Shown here in pieces: positions 15,628-25,440 of a stretch of DNA of 64,000 nt; the first letter of the stretch is position 1; each line of letters starts with the position of its first letter. The DNA lies in assembly GCA_020637815.1 (NCBI GenBank), contig JACKJS010000001.1:992001-1056000 (forward strand). Reading direction: 5' to 3'. Origin of the DNA: Hyphomicrobiaceae bacterium. Lineage in GTDB: Bacteria; Pseudomonadota; Alphaproteobacteria; Rhizobiales; Methyloligellaceae. The notes under the pieces are model-generated. The model did no database searches and was not told the origin of the DNA. It saw only the letters and a program-made list of their open reading frames with translations. A program made the translations under genes and the position numbers.

Positions 15628-17253
15628 ATGTCCAACGTCACCGGCACTCCCGCTTGGAAGGCGCTTGCCGCCCATCACGGCAAGATCAGAGATGCGCATT
15701 TGCGAGATCTGTTCGCGGACGATGCAGCCCGCGCGGCCAAATTTACGGTCGAGGGCGCTGGCCTCACGCTCGATTATTCGAAGCAGCGCGTGACCGGCGA
15801 GACCATGTCGCTTCTGGCCGATCTCGCCAAGGAACGCAAAGTCGCCGAGCGACGCGATGCCATGTTTGCCGGCAAGAAGATCAATGTCTCTGAGAACCGT
15901 GCCGTGCTGCATGTGGCCCTGCGCGCTCCCCGCAGCGAAGTCATCAAGGTCGACGGACACAATGTCGTTCCGGACGTGCACGCGGTGCTCGACCGCATGG
16001 CGGCCTTCGCCGACAAGATCCGCAGCGGCGCTTGGACTGGCCATACCGGCAAACGCATCAAGAACGTCATCAACATCGGTATCGGCGGGTCCTATCTCGG
16101 TCCGGAGATGGCCTATCTGGCGCTACGGCCCTACTCCGACCGGAATATGACCTTCCGCTTCGTGTCGAACGTGGACGGCGCGTGCTTCGAGGAAGCCACG
16201 CAGGATCTGAATGCCGAGGAGACGCTGTTCATCGTGTCCTCGAAAACCTTCACCACACTCGAGACCATGACCAACGCGGCAACGGCCCGCGCCTGGGCCG
16301 TGGAGAAGCTCGGCTCCGAGGACGCCGTCGCGAAGCACTTCGTCGCCAACTCCACCAACACGCAAGGCGTCGAGAAGTTCGGCATCGATACGGCGAACAT
16401 GTTCGAATTCTGGGACTGGGTCGGCGGACGCTACTCGATGGACTCGGCTATCGGCCTGTCCACCATGATCGCCATCGGGCCGGACGCATTCGGTGACATG
16501 CTCGCCGGGTTCCACGAGATGGACGAGCATTTCCGCACCGCGCCGGCCGAGAAGAACCTACCGATGCTGATGGGCCTGCTGACGGTCTGGTACAACAACT
16601 TCTTCGGCGCGCAGACGCTAGCGGTGCTTCCCTATTCGGAGCACATGAAGCGCTTTCCGGCCTATCTCCAGCAGCTGCAGATGGAGAGCAACGGCAAGCA
16701 TGTGGATATGGACGGCAAGCATGTCGACCTGCAAACGGGCCCGATCATCTGGGGCGAGCCTGGCACCGACGGCCAGCACTCCTTCTATCAGCTGATCCAT
16801 CAGGGCACGAAGCTGATCCCGTGCGACCTCATCGGCTTTCTAACCCCGCTGAGCCCACTCGCCCATCAGCACGACCTGTTGATGGCCAATTTGTTTGCGC
16901 AGGCCGAGGCGCTGGCCTTCGGCAAGACCGCGGCGGAACTAACGGCCGAAGGATCGCCGGCCGCGCAGACTCCCTTCCGTGTGACCGAAGGCAACCGGCC
17001 GAGCAACATGATCCTCGCCGAAAAGCTCGATCCCAAGACGCTAGGCCGTCTGGTCGCGCTCTACGAGCACAGCGTGTTCACGCAAGGCGCGGTGTGGGAT
17101 ATCGACTCGTTCGATCAATGGGGCGTGGAGCTCGGCAAGGTGCTCGCCAACCGCATCATCCCAGAGCTCGAAGCGAAGGACCCGCCGAAGCTCGGCCACG
17201 ACTCGTCGACCAACGCACTGATCGAGCGCTACCGGAAGCATAAGTTCTCGTAA
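15628..17253 (+). CDS. pgi: Glucose-6-phosphate isomerase
   Basis: Pgi interconverts glucose and fructose 6-phosphates and closes the pentose phosphate cycle made by its neighbours. The 541-residue protein is close to the E. coli length. Substrate-site segments NIGIGGSYLGPEMA, SKTFTTLET, GGRYSMDSAIG and the GTDGQHSFYQ signature are all present. The ATG at 15628 follows AAGGGGAG; an open frame upstream in the same phase overlaps tal and is not part of the protein. It is the last gene of the tkt-to-pgi run and ends 28 bases before the convergent solute-binding-domain gene. Confidence 0.96.
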   Translation: MSNVTGTPAWKALAAHHGKIRDAHLRDLFADDAARAAKFTVEGAGLTLDYSKQRVTGETMSLLADLAKERKVAERRDAMFAGKKINVSENRAVLHVALRAPRSEVIKVDGHNVVPDVHAVLDRMAAFADKIRSGAWTGHTGKRIKNVINIGIGGSYLGPEMAYLALRPYSDRNMTFRFVSNVDGACFEEATQDLNAEETLFIVSSKTFTTLETMTNAATARAWAVEKLGSEDAVAKHFVANSTNTQGVEKFGIDTANMFEFWDWVGGRYSMDSAIGLSTMIAIGPDAFGDMLAGFHEMDEHFRTAPAEKNLPMLMGLLTVWYNNFFGAQTLAVLPYSEHMKRFPAYLQQLQMESNGKHVDMDGKHVDLQTGPIIWGEPGTDGQHSFYQLIHQGTKLIPCDLIGFLTPLSPLAHQHDLLMANLFAQAEALAFGKTAAELTAEGSPAAQTPFRVTEGNRPSNMILAEKLDPKTLGRLVALYEHSVFTQGAVWDIDSFDQWGVELGKVLANRIIPELEAKDPPKLGHDSSTNALIERYRKHKFS

Positions 17254-17281
17254 GGCGCGCTGGATTCAGGCGGCTTTCTTT

Positions 17282-18007
17282 TCAGACGATGGCATTGCCG
17301 ATCTTCGCGAGATTCTGCTGCATCAACCGGTCGATCTCACCGCTCGTCTTGAGCGATTCGATCGCGGGATTGAGCTCGTCGAGCAACGATTGACGTCCCT
17401 TTTTCACGGCGACGCCGAACGGCTTTGGATCAAAGCGATCCCCGATGTCGATGATCTCGTATCGATCCGGATGGACCGCCTCGCGGATCATCATCGATAG
17501 ATTGATCAGATCGTTAGAGGCGGCGTCAGCCTTACCCGTCTCGACCGCACGGAGATTGTCGATGCCGAGCGGCGTGATCGTGAGATCCTTCTCCGGGAAC
17601 GTCGCGCGCATGCGGCGCAGCGAAATGGACCCCGCCGTCACGACGATGCGTTTGTTCTTGAGATCGTCGAGGTCTTTGATCCCGCTGCCCTTGCAAACCA
17701 GAAGCCCCTCGCGCGTGACCCAATAGGGAATCGAGAAATCGACTTGCCTGGCCCGATCCGGCGTGATGGTGAGTTGGGACAGCACCATGTCGACCGTGCC
17801 TTGCTGGATCAGCTCGATGCGCTGGTCGTCCGTGACCCGTGCGAACACGATACGGTTCGCATCGCCAAGCAGCTTCTCGCCGAGCGCGCGCGCCAAGTCC
17901 GCCTCGAAGCCGTCAATTCGGCCGGTCTGCGGATCGCGATAACCCATGCCGGGAATGTCGTACGACACGCCGGCGACAAGCCGCCCCTGTGACACGGCCT
18001 CATCCAT
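17282..18007 (-). CDS. Solute-binding protein family 3 domain without signal peptide
   Basis: This 241-residue protein is a full periplasmic-binding-protein fold of the amino-acid type: GVSYDIPGMGYRDPQTG, then GFEADLARALGEKL, the hinge DMVLSQLTITPDRA, and LLVCKGSGIKDLDDLKNK. Such proteins are normally exported and feed an ABC importer. Here the first residues (MDEAVSQGRLVAG) run straight into the fold, the frame upstream shows no signal peptide, and no permease or ATPase is near. It may act in the cytosol or have lost its export signal. AGGGGA before the ATG supports this start. It is 47 bases downstream of rpe on the same strand. Confidence 0.8.
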   Translation of the reverse strand: MDEAVSQGRLVAGVSYDIPGMGYRDPQTGRIDGFEADLARALGEKLLGDANRIVFARVTDDQRIELIQQGTVDMVLSQLTITPDRARQVDFSIPYWVTREGLLVCKGSGIKDLDDLKNKRIVVTAGSISLRRMRATFPEKDLTITPLGIDNLRAVETGKADAASNDLINLSMMIREAVHPDRYEIIDIGDRFDPKPFGVAVKKGRQSLLDELNPAIESLKTSGEIDRLMQQNLAKIGNAIV

Positions 18008-18054
18008 AACCAATCCCCTGCTTTCTGTGATCCCGGCCCGCTTGCTACGCGGGA

Positions 18055-18732
18055 TCATACACGAGCAGTTCGGCCGGCCAGTGCGGCGTTGCGAAGGGCG
18101 GCGATGTTTTCCGCGTAACGGCCGCCGTCGAACACGCCGGATCCGGACACGAGCGCATTGGCGCCGGCCTCGACAACGAGCGGGGCCGTTTCCAAATGGA
18201 TGCCACCATCGACCTCGAGATGGATGGGACGGCGTCCGATCATCTCCCGGATCGCGCGGATCTTGCGAAGCTGCTCGGGGATGAAGGTTTGTCCGCCGAA
18301 GCCGGGATTGACAGTCATCACCAGCACGTGGTCGACCTTGTCGAGAACGTAGACAATGGCGCTCTCGGGCGTCGACGGGGTGAGGCTCACGCCCGGTTTC
18401 ATGCCGAGGCTTCGAATAAGTTGGAGCGAGCGGTCGAGATGGGGCCCTGCCGCCACATGCACCGTGACCATATCGGCCCCTGCCTCGGCGAACGCGGCGA
18501 CAAAGGGATCGCATGGCGCGATCATGAGATGCACGTCGAAGGGCTTCTTGGTGTGCGGACGAATAGCCTTCACCACATCCGGGCCCATGGTGATGTTGGG
18601 CACGAAGTGACCGTCCATGATGTCGATATGAATCCAGTCGGCGCCCGCTTCGTCGACGGCGCGCACCTCCTCGCCCAATTTGGCGAAGTCGGCGGATAGA
18701 ATTGACGGCGCAATGATGATGTCGTGCGTCAT
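18055..18732 (-). CDS. rpe: Ribulose-phosphate 3-epimerase
   Basis: Rpe interconverts ribulose 5-phosphate and xylulose 5-phosphate, linking the oxidative and non-oxidative halves of the pentose phosphate pathway. The 225-residue TIM-barrel protein shows SILSADFAKLG near the N-terminus, the metal and catalytic segment HIDIMDGHFVPNITMGP, MTVNPGFGGQ and the phosphate-binding VDGGI. GGAG lies five bases before the ATG. It is divergent from pgl (143 bases between starts), so the two share a promoter region while facing the same pathway. Confidence 0.96.
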   Translation of the reverse strand: MTHDIIIAPSILSADFAKLGEEVRAVDEAGADWIHIDIMDGHFVPNITMGPDVVKAIRPHTKKPFDVHLMIAPCDPFVAAFAEAGADMVTVHVAAGPHLDRSLQLIRSLGMKPGVSLTPSTPESAIVYVLDKVDHVLVMTVNPGFGGQTFIPEQLRKIRAIREMIGRRPIHLEVDGGIHLETAPLVVEAGANALVSGSGVFDGGRYAENIAALRNAALAGRTARV

Positions 18733-18874
18733 GAAACTCCGGTCCAGCCGTCATTCTAGCCCGAGTCGGACGTTCCTTCAGCCTATCGCCCATGCCCGGT
18801 TGCGGCGCCTATCACTTTCTGCCCCTATCGTGTCCCCGGCAAACATCGAGACGGGGGCAGGAGAGGCTGAAGAC

Positions 18875-19606
18875 ATGACACCGGCATTTGGAACTTTGCG
18901 ACTCTGTGAGGATGCAGCGGACCTCGCGCGGAAGGGCGCGGCATTCCTCTGCGACCATGCCGCGAGCCGTGCGGGCCGGACCGTTGTCGCGCTCTCTGGC
19001 GGCAACACGCCGAAGCCTCTCTACGAGCTCCTGGCACAGGAGCCCTCGAAATCCAAGATGCCCTGGGACCGGGTCCATTGGATCATGGGCGACGAGCGCT
19101 TCGTACCGCCCTCCGACCCCGCCAGCAATTACGGCATGGCGCGGGCGGCGTTCCTGTCACACGTGCCGGTGCCGCCGGAGAACGTGCACCCCGTCGAGAC
19201 TGACGGCGTCGCCCTGGATGAGGCCGCACGCGACTACGAGACCATGCTGCAAGGCCTCTATGGCACCGGCACGCTCCAGCCCGGCAAGCCCCTGCTCGAT
19301 ATCACCCTGCTCGGCCTCGGCGACGATGGGCATACCGCCTCGCTCCTGCCCCACGAACCCGTCCTCCAGGTACGCGACCGCTGGGTGGCGGCCGTACCGA
19401 AGGGCCGCGTCGAGGAGCGCATTACGCTCACCTATCCGGCCATCAATGCGAGCGAGATCGTGGCGTTTCTCGTTTCGGGAGAAGGCAAGCGTGAGATCCT
19501 CGATAAAATCCTGTCTGGCGACGACAGCTTTCCTGCCTCCCATATCCGGGCGCGGGGGCAGGTCCTATGGTTCGCCGACCGCGACGCAGCCGGGCGCTGG
19601 GCCTAG
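18875..19606 (+). CDS. pgl: 6-phosphogluconolactonase (DevB type)
   Basis: Pgl hydrolyses 6-phosphogluconolactone, the product of Zwf. The 243-residue protein has the SGGNTPKPLYELL motif, WIMGDERFVPPSDPASN, and LGLGDDGHTASLLP with the catalytic His, as in the DevB/SOL family. The ATG at 18875 follows GGAGAGG. The frame stays open upstream as far as 18680, into rpe, but that part has no similarity. With zwf and gnd in the neighbouring operon it completes the oxidative branch. Confidence 0.93.
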   Translation: MTPAFGTLRLCEDAADLARKGAAFLCDHAASRAGRTVVALSGGNTPKPLYELLAQEPSKSKMPWDRVHWIMGDERFVPPSDPASNYGMARAAFLSHVPVPPENVHPVETDGVALDEAARDYETMLQGLYGTGTLQPGKPLLDITLLGLGDDGHTASLLPHEPVLQVRDRWVAAVPKGRVEERITLTYPAINASEIVAFLVSGEGKREILDKILSGDDSFPASHIRARGQVLWFADRDAAGRWA

Positions 19607-19732
19607 AACGTCTCCAGCCAACGGCTATCTCACGGCACGGGCTTTTGGTCTTTTCGCCATTTTGGGCCCTGCCCTTTCCTTTTCCAGATTGATCGCTAGG
19701 CTTCGCGCTTCGACAGACCTGAAAGGATCGAC

Positions 19733-21964
19733 GTGACGCGACCCGCGCAGACTTCCAATAACAGCACCCCGCGCAAGAGCTGGAAGCCGAGTGGGGCCGA
19801 TATCGAGGCCATCGTGCGCGGCGAGCATGGGGACCCTTACGCGGTGCTGGGATTGCAGCGGACGCGGGACGGCGCCTCCGTGTGCGCGTTCCTGCCCGAT
19901 GTCGAGTCGGTCTTGGTGTTCGACCCGGAGACGGGCGAGGAGATCCCGCTCGCTCGTCTGCACGAAGCGGGTTTTTTCGGTGCGAAAGTGCCGATGACCT
20001 TCACCAGCGCCTACCTCAAACGTGTCGTCAAAGACGGCGAGACGAAGGAGATCGACGACTCCTACCGGTTCGGTCCGATCCTCGGCGAGCTCGATCTGCA
20101 TCTCCTCGGCGAAGGCACCCATTTGCGCCTCTACGAAAAGCTTGGCGCCCACCTAATCCGCCACGAGGATGTGGACGGCGTCGGCTTCGCAGTCTGGGCT
20201 CCCAACGCGGCGCGGGTCAGCGTGGTCGGCCCCTTCAACGACTGGGACGGCCGCCGCCACGTCATGCGCAAACGCCACGAGGCGGGCGTCTGGGAAATCT
20301 TCGTTCCGGGCCTAGACGCGGGCGCGCTCTACAAATTCGAGTTGCTAGGGCCGGACAACAAACTCCTGCCGCTCAAGGCCGACCCGTTCGGCTTTCAGCA
20401 CGAGCATCCGCCGGCGACGGCGTCGGTCGTCCATGGCACGCCCGACCGCGCCGAGACTGAGACCGCCTGGCGCACAAAGCGAGCGAAGGCCCACGACATT
20501 CACGCACCCATCTCGATTTATGAGGTGCATCTCGGCTCGTGGATGCGCGGGGACGGCAATGCCTACCTCACCTATGACCAACTTGCCGGCAAGCTCATTC
20601 CCTATGTGCAGGAGCTCGGCTTTACCCATATCGAGCTGATGCCGGTCAGCGAATACCCGTTCGACGGGTCGTGGGGCTATCAGCCGATCGGTCTGTTCGC
20701 GCCGACGTCGCGCTTCGGCACGCCGGAGGATTTCGCGAATTTTGTCGCAAGGCTACAAGCGGAGGGGATCGGCGTGCTGGTGGACTGGGTCCCGGCGCAT
20801 TTTCCCACCGACGCTCACGGTCTCGGCCGCTTCGACGGCACGGCACTCTACGAACACGAAGATCCGCGGCTCGGGTTCCACAAGGACTGGAACACGCTGA
20901 TCTACAATTACGGGCGGCGGGAAGTGTTGAACTTCCTGCTGGCGAACGCGCTGTTCTGGATGGAGCGGTTCGGGATCGACGGACTGCGCGTCGATGCGGT
21001 CGCCTCCATGCTCTATCTCGACTACAGCCGCGAAGACGGCGAGTGGATTGCCAATCGCCATGGCGGCAACGAGAACCTCGAAGCGATCGCCTTTCTGAAG
21101 CGGCTGAACGAGCTCGTCTACGCCGAGCATCCCGGCGCAACGACGGTGGCGGAGGAATCGACGGCTTGGCCTGGGGTCTCGCGGCCGACCTATGTGGGCG
21201 GGCTCGGCTTCGGCTTCAAATGGAACATGGGCTGGATGCACGACACGCTGGAATACATGCAGAAGGATCCCATCCACCGGTGCCATCATCAGGACAAGCT
21301 CACCTTCGGCCTTATCTACGCCTACTCCGAGAACTTCGTATTACCCCTCTCTCACGACGAGGTCGTACACGGCAAGGGCTCGCTAATCGGTAAGATGCCC
21401 GGAGACCGCTGGCAGAAATTCGCGAACTTGCGCGCCTATTTCGGCTTCATGTGGGCCCATCCGGGTAAGAAGCTGCTGTTCATGGGCGGCGAGTTCGCCC
21501 AAGAGTCGGAGTGGAATCACGACAAGAGCCTGGATTGGCATCTGCTCTCCAATGGCCTGCATCGCGGCGTGCAGAAGCTCATCGGCGACCTCAACCGGCT
21601 CTACCGCGGCACGCCAGCTTTGCATGTCCACGATACCGAGCCGCGCGGTTTCGAATGGGTCGATACCACCGACACCGAATCGAGCGTCGTCGCCTTTCTG
21701 CGGCTTGGAAACGAGGGCGACGCGCCCGCGCTCGTGGTGTGCAACTTCACGCCGGTTCCGCGCGAAAACTACCGGGTGGGCGTGCCCCAAGGCGGCCGGT
21801 GGATCGAACGGATCAACACGGACTCCCGCGACTATGGGGGATCGGGCAAGGGCAATCTCGGCGCGGTTAAGGCCGACGCCGTTCCTCGCCACGGGCGGCG
21901 ATACTCCCTGGACCTGACCTTGCCGCCGCTCGCGACGGTGGTCCTGACGCGGGAAATGCCGTAG
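19733..21964 (+). CDS. glgB: 1,4-alpha-glucan branching enzyme
   Basis: GlgB makes alpha-1,6 branches in glycogen. The 743 residues hold an N-terminal carbohydrate-binding module (FAVWAPNAARVSVVGPFNDWDGR at about 155-177) and a GH13 catalytic domain with DGLRVDAVAS carrying the nucleophile Asp, VAEESTAW with the acid Glu, and LSHDEVVHGK. The start is a GTG after AAAGGA. Other glycogen genes (glgA, glgC, glgP, glgX) are not in the window, so storage genes must be split or the enzyme serves another glucan. The synthetase gene begins ten bases after its stop. Confidence 0.95.
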   Translation: MTRPAQTSNNSTPRKSWKPSGADIEAIVRGEHGDPYAVLGLQRTRDGASVCAFLPDVESVLVFDPETGEEIPLARLHEAGFFGAKVPMTFTSAYLKRVVKDGETKEIDDSYRFGPILGELDLHLLGEGTHLRLYEKLGAHLIRHEDVDGVGFAVWAPNAARVSVVGPFNDWDGRRHVMRKRHEAGVWEIFVPGLDAGALYKFELLGPDNKLLPLKADPFGFQHEHPPATASVVHGTPDRAETETAWRTKRAKAHDIHAPISIYEVHLGSWMRGDGNAYLTYDQLAGKLIPYVQELGFTHIELMPVSEYPFDGSWGYQPIGLFAPTSRFGTPEDFANFVARLQAEGIGVLVDWVPAHFPTDAHGLGRFDGTALYEHEDPRLGFHKDWNTLIYNYGRREVLNFLLANALFWMERFGIDGLRVDAVASMLYLDYSREDGEWIANRHGGNENLEAIAFLKRLNELVYAEHPGATTVAEESTAWPGVSRPTYVGGLGFGFKWNMGWMHDTLEYMQKDPIHRCHHQDKLTFGLIYAYSENFVLPLSHDEVVHGKGSLIGKMPGDRWQKFANLRAYFGFMWAHPGKKLLFMGGEFAQESEWNHDKSLDWHLLSNGLHRGVQKLIGDLNRLYRGTPALHVHDTEPRGFEWVDTTDTESSVVAFLRLGNEGDAPALVVCNFTPVPRENYRVGVPQGGRWIERINTDSRDYGGSGKGNLGAVKADAVPRHGRRYSLDLTLPPLATVVLTREMP

Positions 21965-21974
21965 CAGGTCCGGC

Positions 21975-23516
21975 ATGGATGCAATCTTCGATCAGGGCCC
22001 GCCGCCCCCCTGCCCCGTACCCTTCAACCTCGCGGCCTACGTCCTCGCCCACGCCTCCGCCCTGCGCGCGAAGACCGCACTTTCCGTGATCTCGCCCGAG
22101 GGCGCGGATAGTTGGACCTACGGCGCCTTGGAGGCAGCGGTGCTCGGCGCCGCGACCGGGCTCCTGGAACAGGGTCTGATACCCGGCGACCGGCTTCTCA
22201 TGCGGCTCGGCAACAGCGTCGAGTTTCCGATCTGCTATCTGGCCGCCATCGCCGCCGGCATCATCCCGGTGCCGACATCGCCGCTTCTCACGCAAACGGA
22301 GGTCTCGCGCATCGCCGAGGAGATCGAGCCAGAGCTGATCGTGGCGGAGGCTGGCGTCGCGGTCCCGGCAAACCCGCCTTGTTCCGTTCTCGAGGCCGAA
22401 GCATTTCGCGCGTCATACGGTTTGGCGCCGGCCCGCTACGCCCTCGGCGACCCGGAGAGCCCGGCTTACATCGTCTACACTTCGGGCACCTCGGGGCAGC
22501 CGCGCGCCGTGACCCATGCCCATCGGGCGATCTGGGCGCGCCGCATGATGTGGGATGGCTGGTACGGCCTTACCGAGGACGACCGCCTGATGCATGCGGG
22601 CTCGTTCAACTGGACCTATACGCTCGGCACGGGCCTACTCGATCCCTGGTCGCGCGGCGCGACGGCGCTGATCCCCGCCAAGGGCGTGACCCTAGATCAG
22701 CTCGGCGGTCTCATCGAGACCCATGACGCGACCGTGTTCGCTGCCTCCCCTGGCGTCTACCGCCAGCTGCTGAGAACGCCGCCGGGCCGCTGCCTGGCAC
22801 TTCGCCACGGTCTGTCCGCGGGCGAGAAGCTGCCAGATGCAACCCGGGCGGCGTGGACGGCGGCCACGGGCACGCCGGTCTACGAAGCCTTCGGCATGTC
22901 GGAGTGCTCGACATTCGTATCGGGCAGTCCGTCCCGGCCAGCTCCCCCTGGTACGCTCGGGTACCCGCAGGCCGGCCGGCGCGTGGCCGTGCTGGGCGAG
23001 AACGGACCCGTCCCTTTCGGGGAGCCGGGCGTGCTCGGGATCGCGCATGGCGACCCCGGTCTAATGCTCTATTACTGGGGGGCGGAGGCGGAAACAGCAG
23101 CGCGCTTCGACGGTCCGTGGTTTCTCACCGGCGACCTCGTGAGCATGGCCCCGGACGGGGCGCTCGCCTATCTCGGCCGCGCCGACGACATGATGAACGC
23201 CGGCGGAATACGGGTCTCGCCGATCGAGATCGAGAACGTTCTCAACGCGCATCCCAACATCGCCGAGAGCGCGGCCGCTGAAGTTCTCGTCAAGGCCGAT
23301 ACGACGGTGATCGCCGTGTTCTACGTACCGAAAGGTCCGGTCGAACCCGCCGAACTCGAGCGCCACGCGGCGGAGAATCTCGCCCGCTACAAGTGCCCGC
23401 GCATCTACAAGGCGGTCGAAAGCCTGCCCAAGAACCCAAACGGCAAGCTACTCAGGCGGCATCTGCGCGAGGCCTACGAAACGGCGCGGAGCGAGGCTTC
23501 GGACCCCAGAGCCTAG
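21975..23516 (+). CDS. AMP-forming acyl-CoA synthetase or ligase
   Basis: This 513-residue adenylate-forming enzyme activates a carboxylic acid with ATP and CoA. Core motifs are present: YTSGTSGQPRAV (ATP-binding loop), FGMSECS, TGDLVSM, GRADDMMNAGGIRVSP and the C-terminal catalytic Lys in NPNGKLLRR. The substrate pocket segment MHAGSFNWTYTLGTGLLDPW recalls benzoate-CoA ligase-like and medium-chain enzymes, so an aromatic or short acid is possible. The ten-base gap to glgB suggests co-transcription, though no metabolic link is obvious. Its TAG shares the palindrome CTAG with the stop of the convergent transpeptidase gene. Confidence 0.85.
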   Translation: MDAIFDQGPPPPCPVPFNLAAYVLAHASALRAKTALSVISPEGADSWTYGALEAAVLGAATGLLEQGLIPGDRLLMRLGNSVEFPICYLAAIAAGIIPVPTSPLLTQTEVSRIAEEIEPELIVAEAGVAVPANPPCSVLEAEAFRASYGLAPARYALGDPESPAYIVYTSGTSGQPRAVTHAHRAIWARRMMWDGWYGLTEDDRLMHAGSFNWTYTLGTGLLDPWSRGATALIPAKGVTLDQLGGLIETHDATVFAASPGVYRQLLRTPPGRCLALRHGLSAGEKLPDATRAAWTAATGTPVYEAFGMSECSTFVSGSPSRPAPPGTLGYPQAGRRVAVLGENGPVPFGEPGVLGIAHGDPGLMLYYWGAEAETAARFDGPWFLTGDLVSMAPDGALAYLGRADDMMNAGGIRVSPIEIENVLNAHPNIAESAAAEVLVKADTTVIAVFYVPKGPVEPAELERHAAENLARYKCPRIYKAVESLPKNPNGKLLRRHLREAYETARSEASDPRA

Positions 23517-25327
23517 CGGCGGCCGAACAGCTTGAACCCGCGCGGTGCGGAGACCTGTCGCGTCGTACGCGCAGGCGCACTCTTGACCGCCTTGGTCCTG
23601 ACCCTTCGCTGCTGCTGGTCTGCCGCGCGTGCAACCCTCTTCGTGGGCTGAGCGCTGCGATTTTGAGAGACGTATTTGCGCTTCTCGGCCTTTGCCTTCT
23701 CCGCCACCGCGTTCGAGGCGGCCGAGTCGTTGGTGCGCACGATGAAGTCGTCGCCCTCGGGCAGAACGGACGAGTGCTTGCCAACATCGGCAACGATGAA
23801 CGATGCGCCCGACGTCAGGCCCTCGGCGATTTCCTCTCTCATGTCCTCGGGCACGGTGATGCGGTCGAGTACGCTCTTGGAGTCCTCGCCTTCGAGGCTG
23901 ATACCGACCCAGCCTGGCTCTTCGCCATCGCTCGGGCGGACATAGGTAAAGAGATGCGTTCCAAGCGGCTTGTCGGCGTCGCGGAGTTCCACGGGAACGT
24001 GCCGGACGCGGCTAAAGCCCTTACGCAGGAAGAGATAGGCGTCAGGCAGGGGTCCCTTCCCAGCGGCCTTGTAGATCTTCGCCGCGACTTCCTCGGTGAA
24101 GAGCCCACGCTGAGGAAGACCATGGTCCTTTTCGAAGGCCCGGATCGCGTTCTTGGTTCCGTCGCCGAGATAGCCTACGAATTTCTCCTCGGGCGGGAGA
24201 TAGCCCATCGCGGCCAAAGCTTCCTGCGTTCCAATGGCGATATCGCGCTCTTCACGCCGGGTCACCAGGATATGGAACGGCCTGTCATTCTCCGCGGACG
24301 CCTCGGCGCCGGCACCGTCAGACGCTTCTTCGGCGACAGCAAGTTCCGCCTCGGCCGGCAGCGCCGCTGCCCGCGCGCCCGCGCGCACACCGGCGTCGAC
24401 CTTGTTTTCAAGCGGCACTTCGGCAAACGCATCCGGCGATGCGGGACCGACAAGCGTCGGATGGTCAATCCGTTCCGGCTTCACCATGGGGCCGGTCATC
24501 ATCGCCACCTTTCCGCCGACCTCCGTCATGCGGAACAATTTGGGCGCGAACGAATAGGGCATGCGGACACAGCCGTGAGACGCTGGATAGTTCGGTACGG
24601 CGCCGGCGTGAATCGCGGTTCCCGAACGGGTGAGGCGCTGCATCCAAGGCATAGGTGCGGCACCATACAGATTCGAGAAGTGTTCCCGCTTCTTCTGAAG
24701 AATACCGAAGACGCCGGTCAGGGTCTGATAGCCACTCCTGCCGCTGGAGACCTTCGTCGTTTCAACCCGGTGCAGGCCGCGGTAGACGTCGAGCCGCTGG
24801 TCCTTCAGCGACACGATGATCGTCAACGGGTCGATGAGAACCGTCCCCGACACTTCCGTGGCTTCCATTTCCGTCGGCGTTATCTCTTCCAGGGGACTGC
24901 TGACCGCCGGGAGCGGCTCCAGCAACGCGGTCTCGGTCAGCGGCTCCGCCTCTTTGCTGGACACGAGGACCACGGGTTTCAACTTCGCCAATTTGAGGGG
25001 CGCCGGCACCACGTCCGATGCCGCGAGGGGCTGCGGCTCGGGCAGATCGGCCGGAGCAAGCGGCTCTCTGGCCGGATCGGTCTCTTCGAGGCCGTTTGAA
25101 GCGGTGATCGGCGTCATGATCGCGATCGACTCCACTTCGTCCCTAAGGGCCGGCTCGGATGCCGCCGCGCTATCCTCGATCGCAAGTTCCTCGATGAGAG
25201 GCGTTTCGGAAGCCGCAGTGGCTTCCAACTCAATGGGTTCAGGATAGATCGGCTCCGCGCCCGCCTGTCCCGCCGCGAATGCCGGCGTTAGGAGAAGAGC
25301 TAAAGAGCAGAAGCGAGCGACCCACAT
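23513..25327 (-). CDS. L,D-transpeptidase (YkuD) with peptidoglycan-binding domain and long low-complexity arms
   Basis: This 604-residue exported enzyme should make 3-3 peptidoglycan cross-links or attach proteins to the wall. After a signal peptide (about 1-24) comes an acidic, Ala/Glu/Pro-rich stretch to about 150, then the YkuD domain with the catalytic segment SHGCVRM (Cys253) and an upstream GTAIHAG. A peptidoglycan-binding motif follows at about 370-440 (AIGTQEALAAMGYLP and DGTKNAIRAFEKDHGLP). The last 60 residues are strongly basic. The length is well above the usual 300-400. Its stop overlaps the convergent synthetase stop by four bases. Confidence 0.88.
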   Translation of the reverse strand: MWVARFCSLALLLTPAFAAGQAGAEPIYPEPIELEATAASETPLIEELAIEDSAAASEPALRDEVESIAIMTPITASNGLEETDPAREPLAPADLPEPQPLAASDVVPAPLKLAKLKPVVLVSSKEAEPLTETALLEPLPAVSSPLEEITPTEMEATEVSGTVLIDPLTIIVSLKDQRLDVYRGLHRVETTKVSSGRSGYQTLTGVFGILQKKREHFSNLYGAAPMPWMQRLTRSGTAIHAGAVPNYPASHGCVRMPYSFAPKLFRMTEVGGKVAMMTGPMVKPERIDHPTLVGPASPDAFAEVPLENKVDAGVRAGARAAALPAEAELAVAEEASDGAGAEASAENDRPFHILVTRREERDIAIGTQEALAAMGYLPPEEKFVGYLGDGTKNAIRAFEKDHGLPQRGLFTEEVAAKIYKAAGKGPLPDAYLFLRKGFSRVRHVPVELRDADKPLGTHLFTYVRPSDGEEPGWVGISLEGEDSKSVLDRITVPEDMREEIAEGLTSGASFIVADVGKHSSVLPEGDDFIVRTNDSAASNAVAEKAKAEKRKYVSQNRSAQPTKRVARAADQQQRRVRTKAVKSAPARTTRQVSAPRGFKLFGRR

Positions 25328-25440
25328 AAGAATTCCTCGTGGCGGTTTGCCGTCTATCGATTTGGTCGTTGGCGCCGTTTTTCAGTGAAACGGGTGACAG
25401 CAAAATGACACCGGCCTAGGCTCCTCCAGGCCGCGCTGGG

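Noticed and set aside
17282..18793. A 503-residue fusion of the solute-binding domain with upstream sequence
   Set aside because: The upstream part overlaps rpe out of frame and is Arg/Ser-rich nonsense; the ATG at 18007 has its own ribosome binding site.
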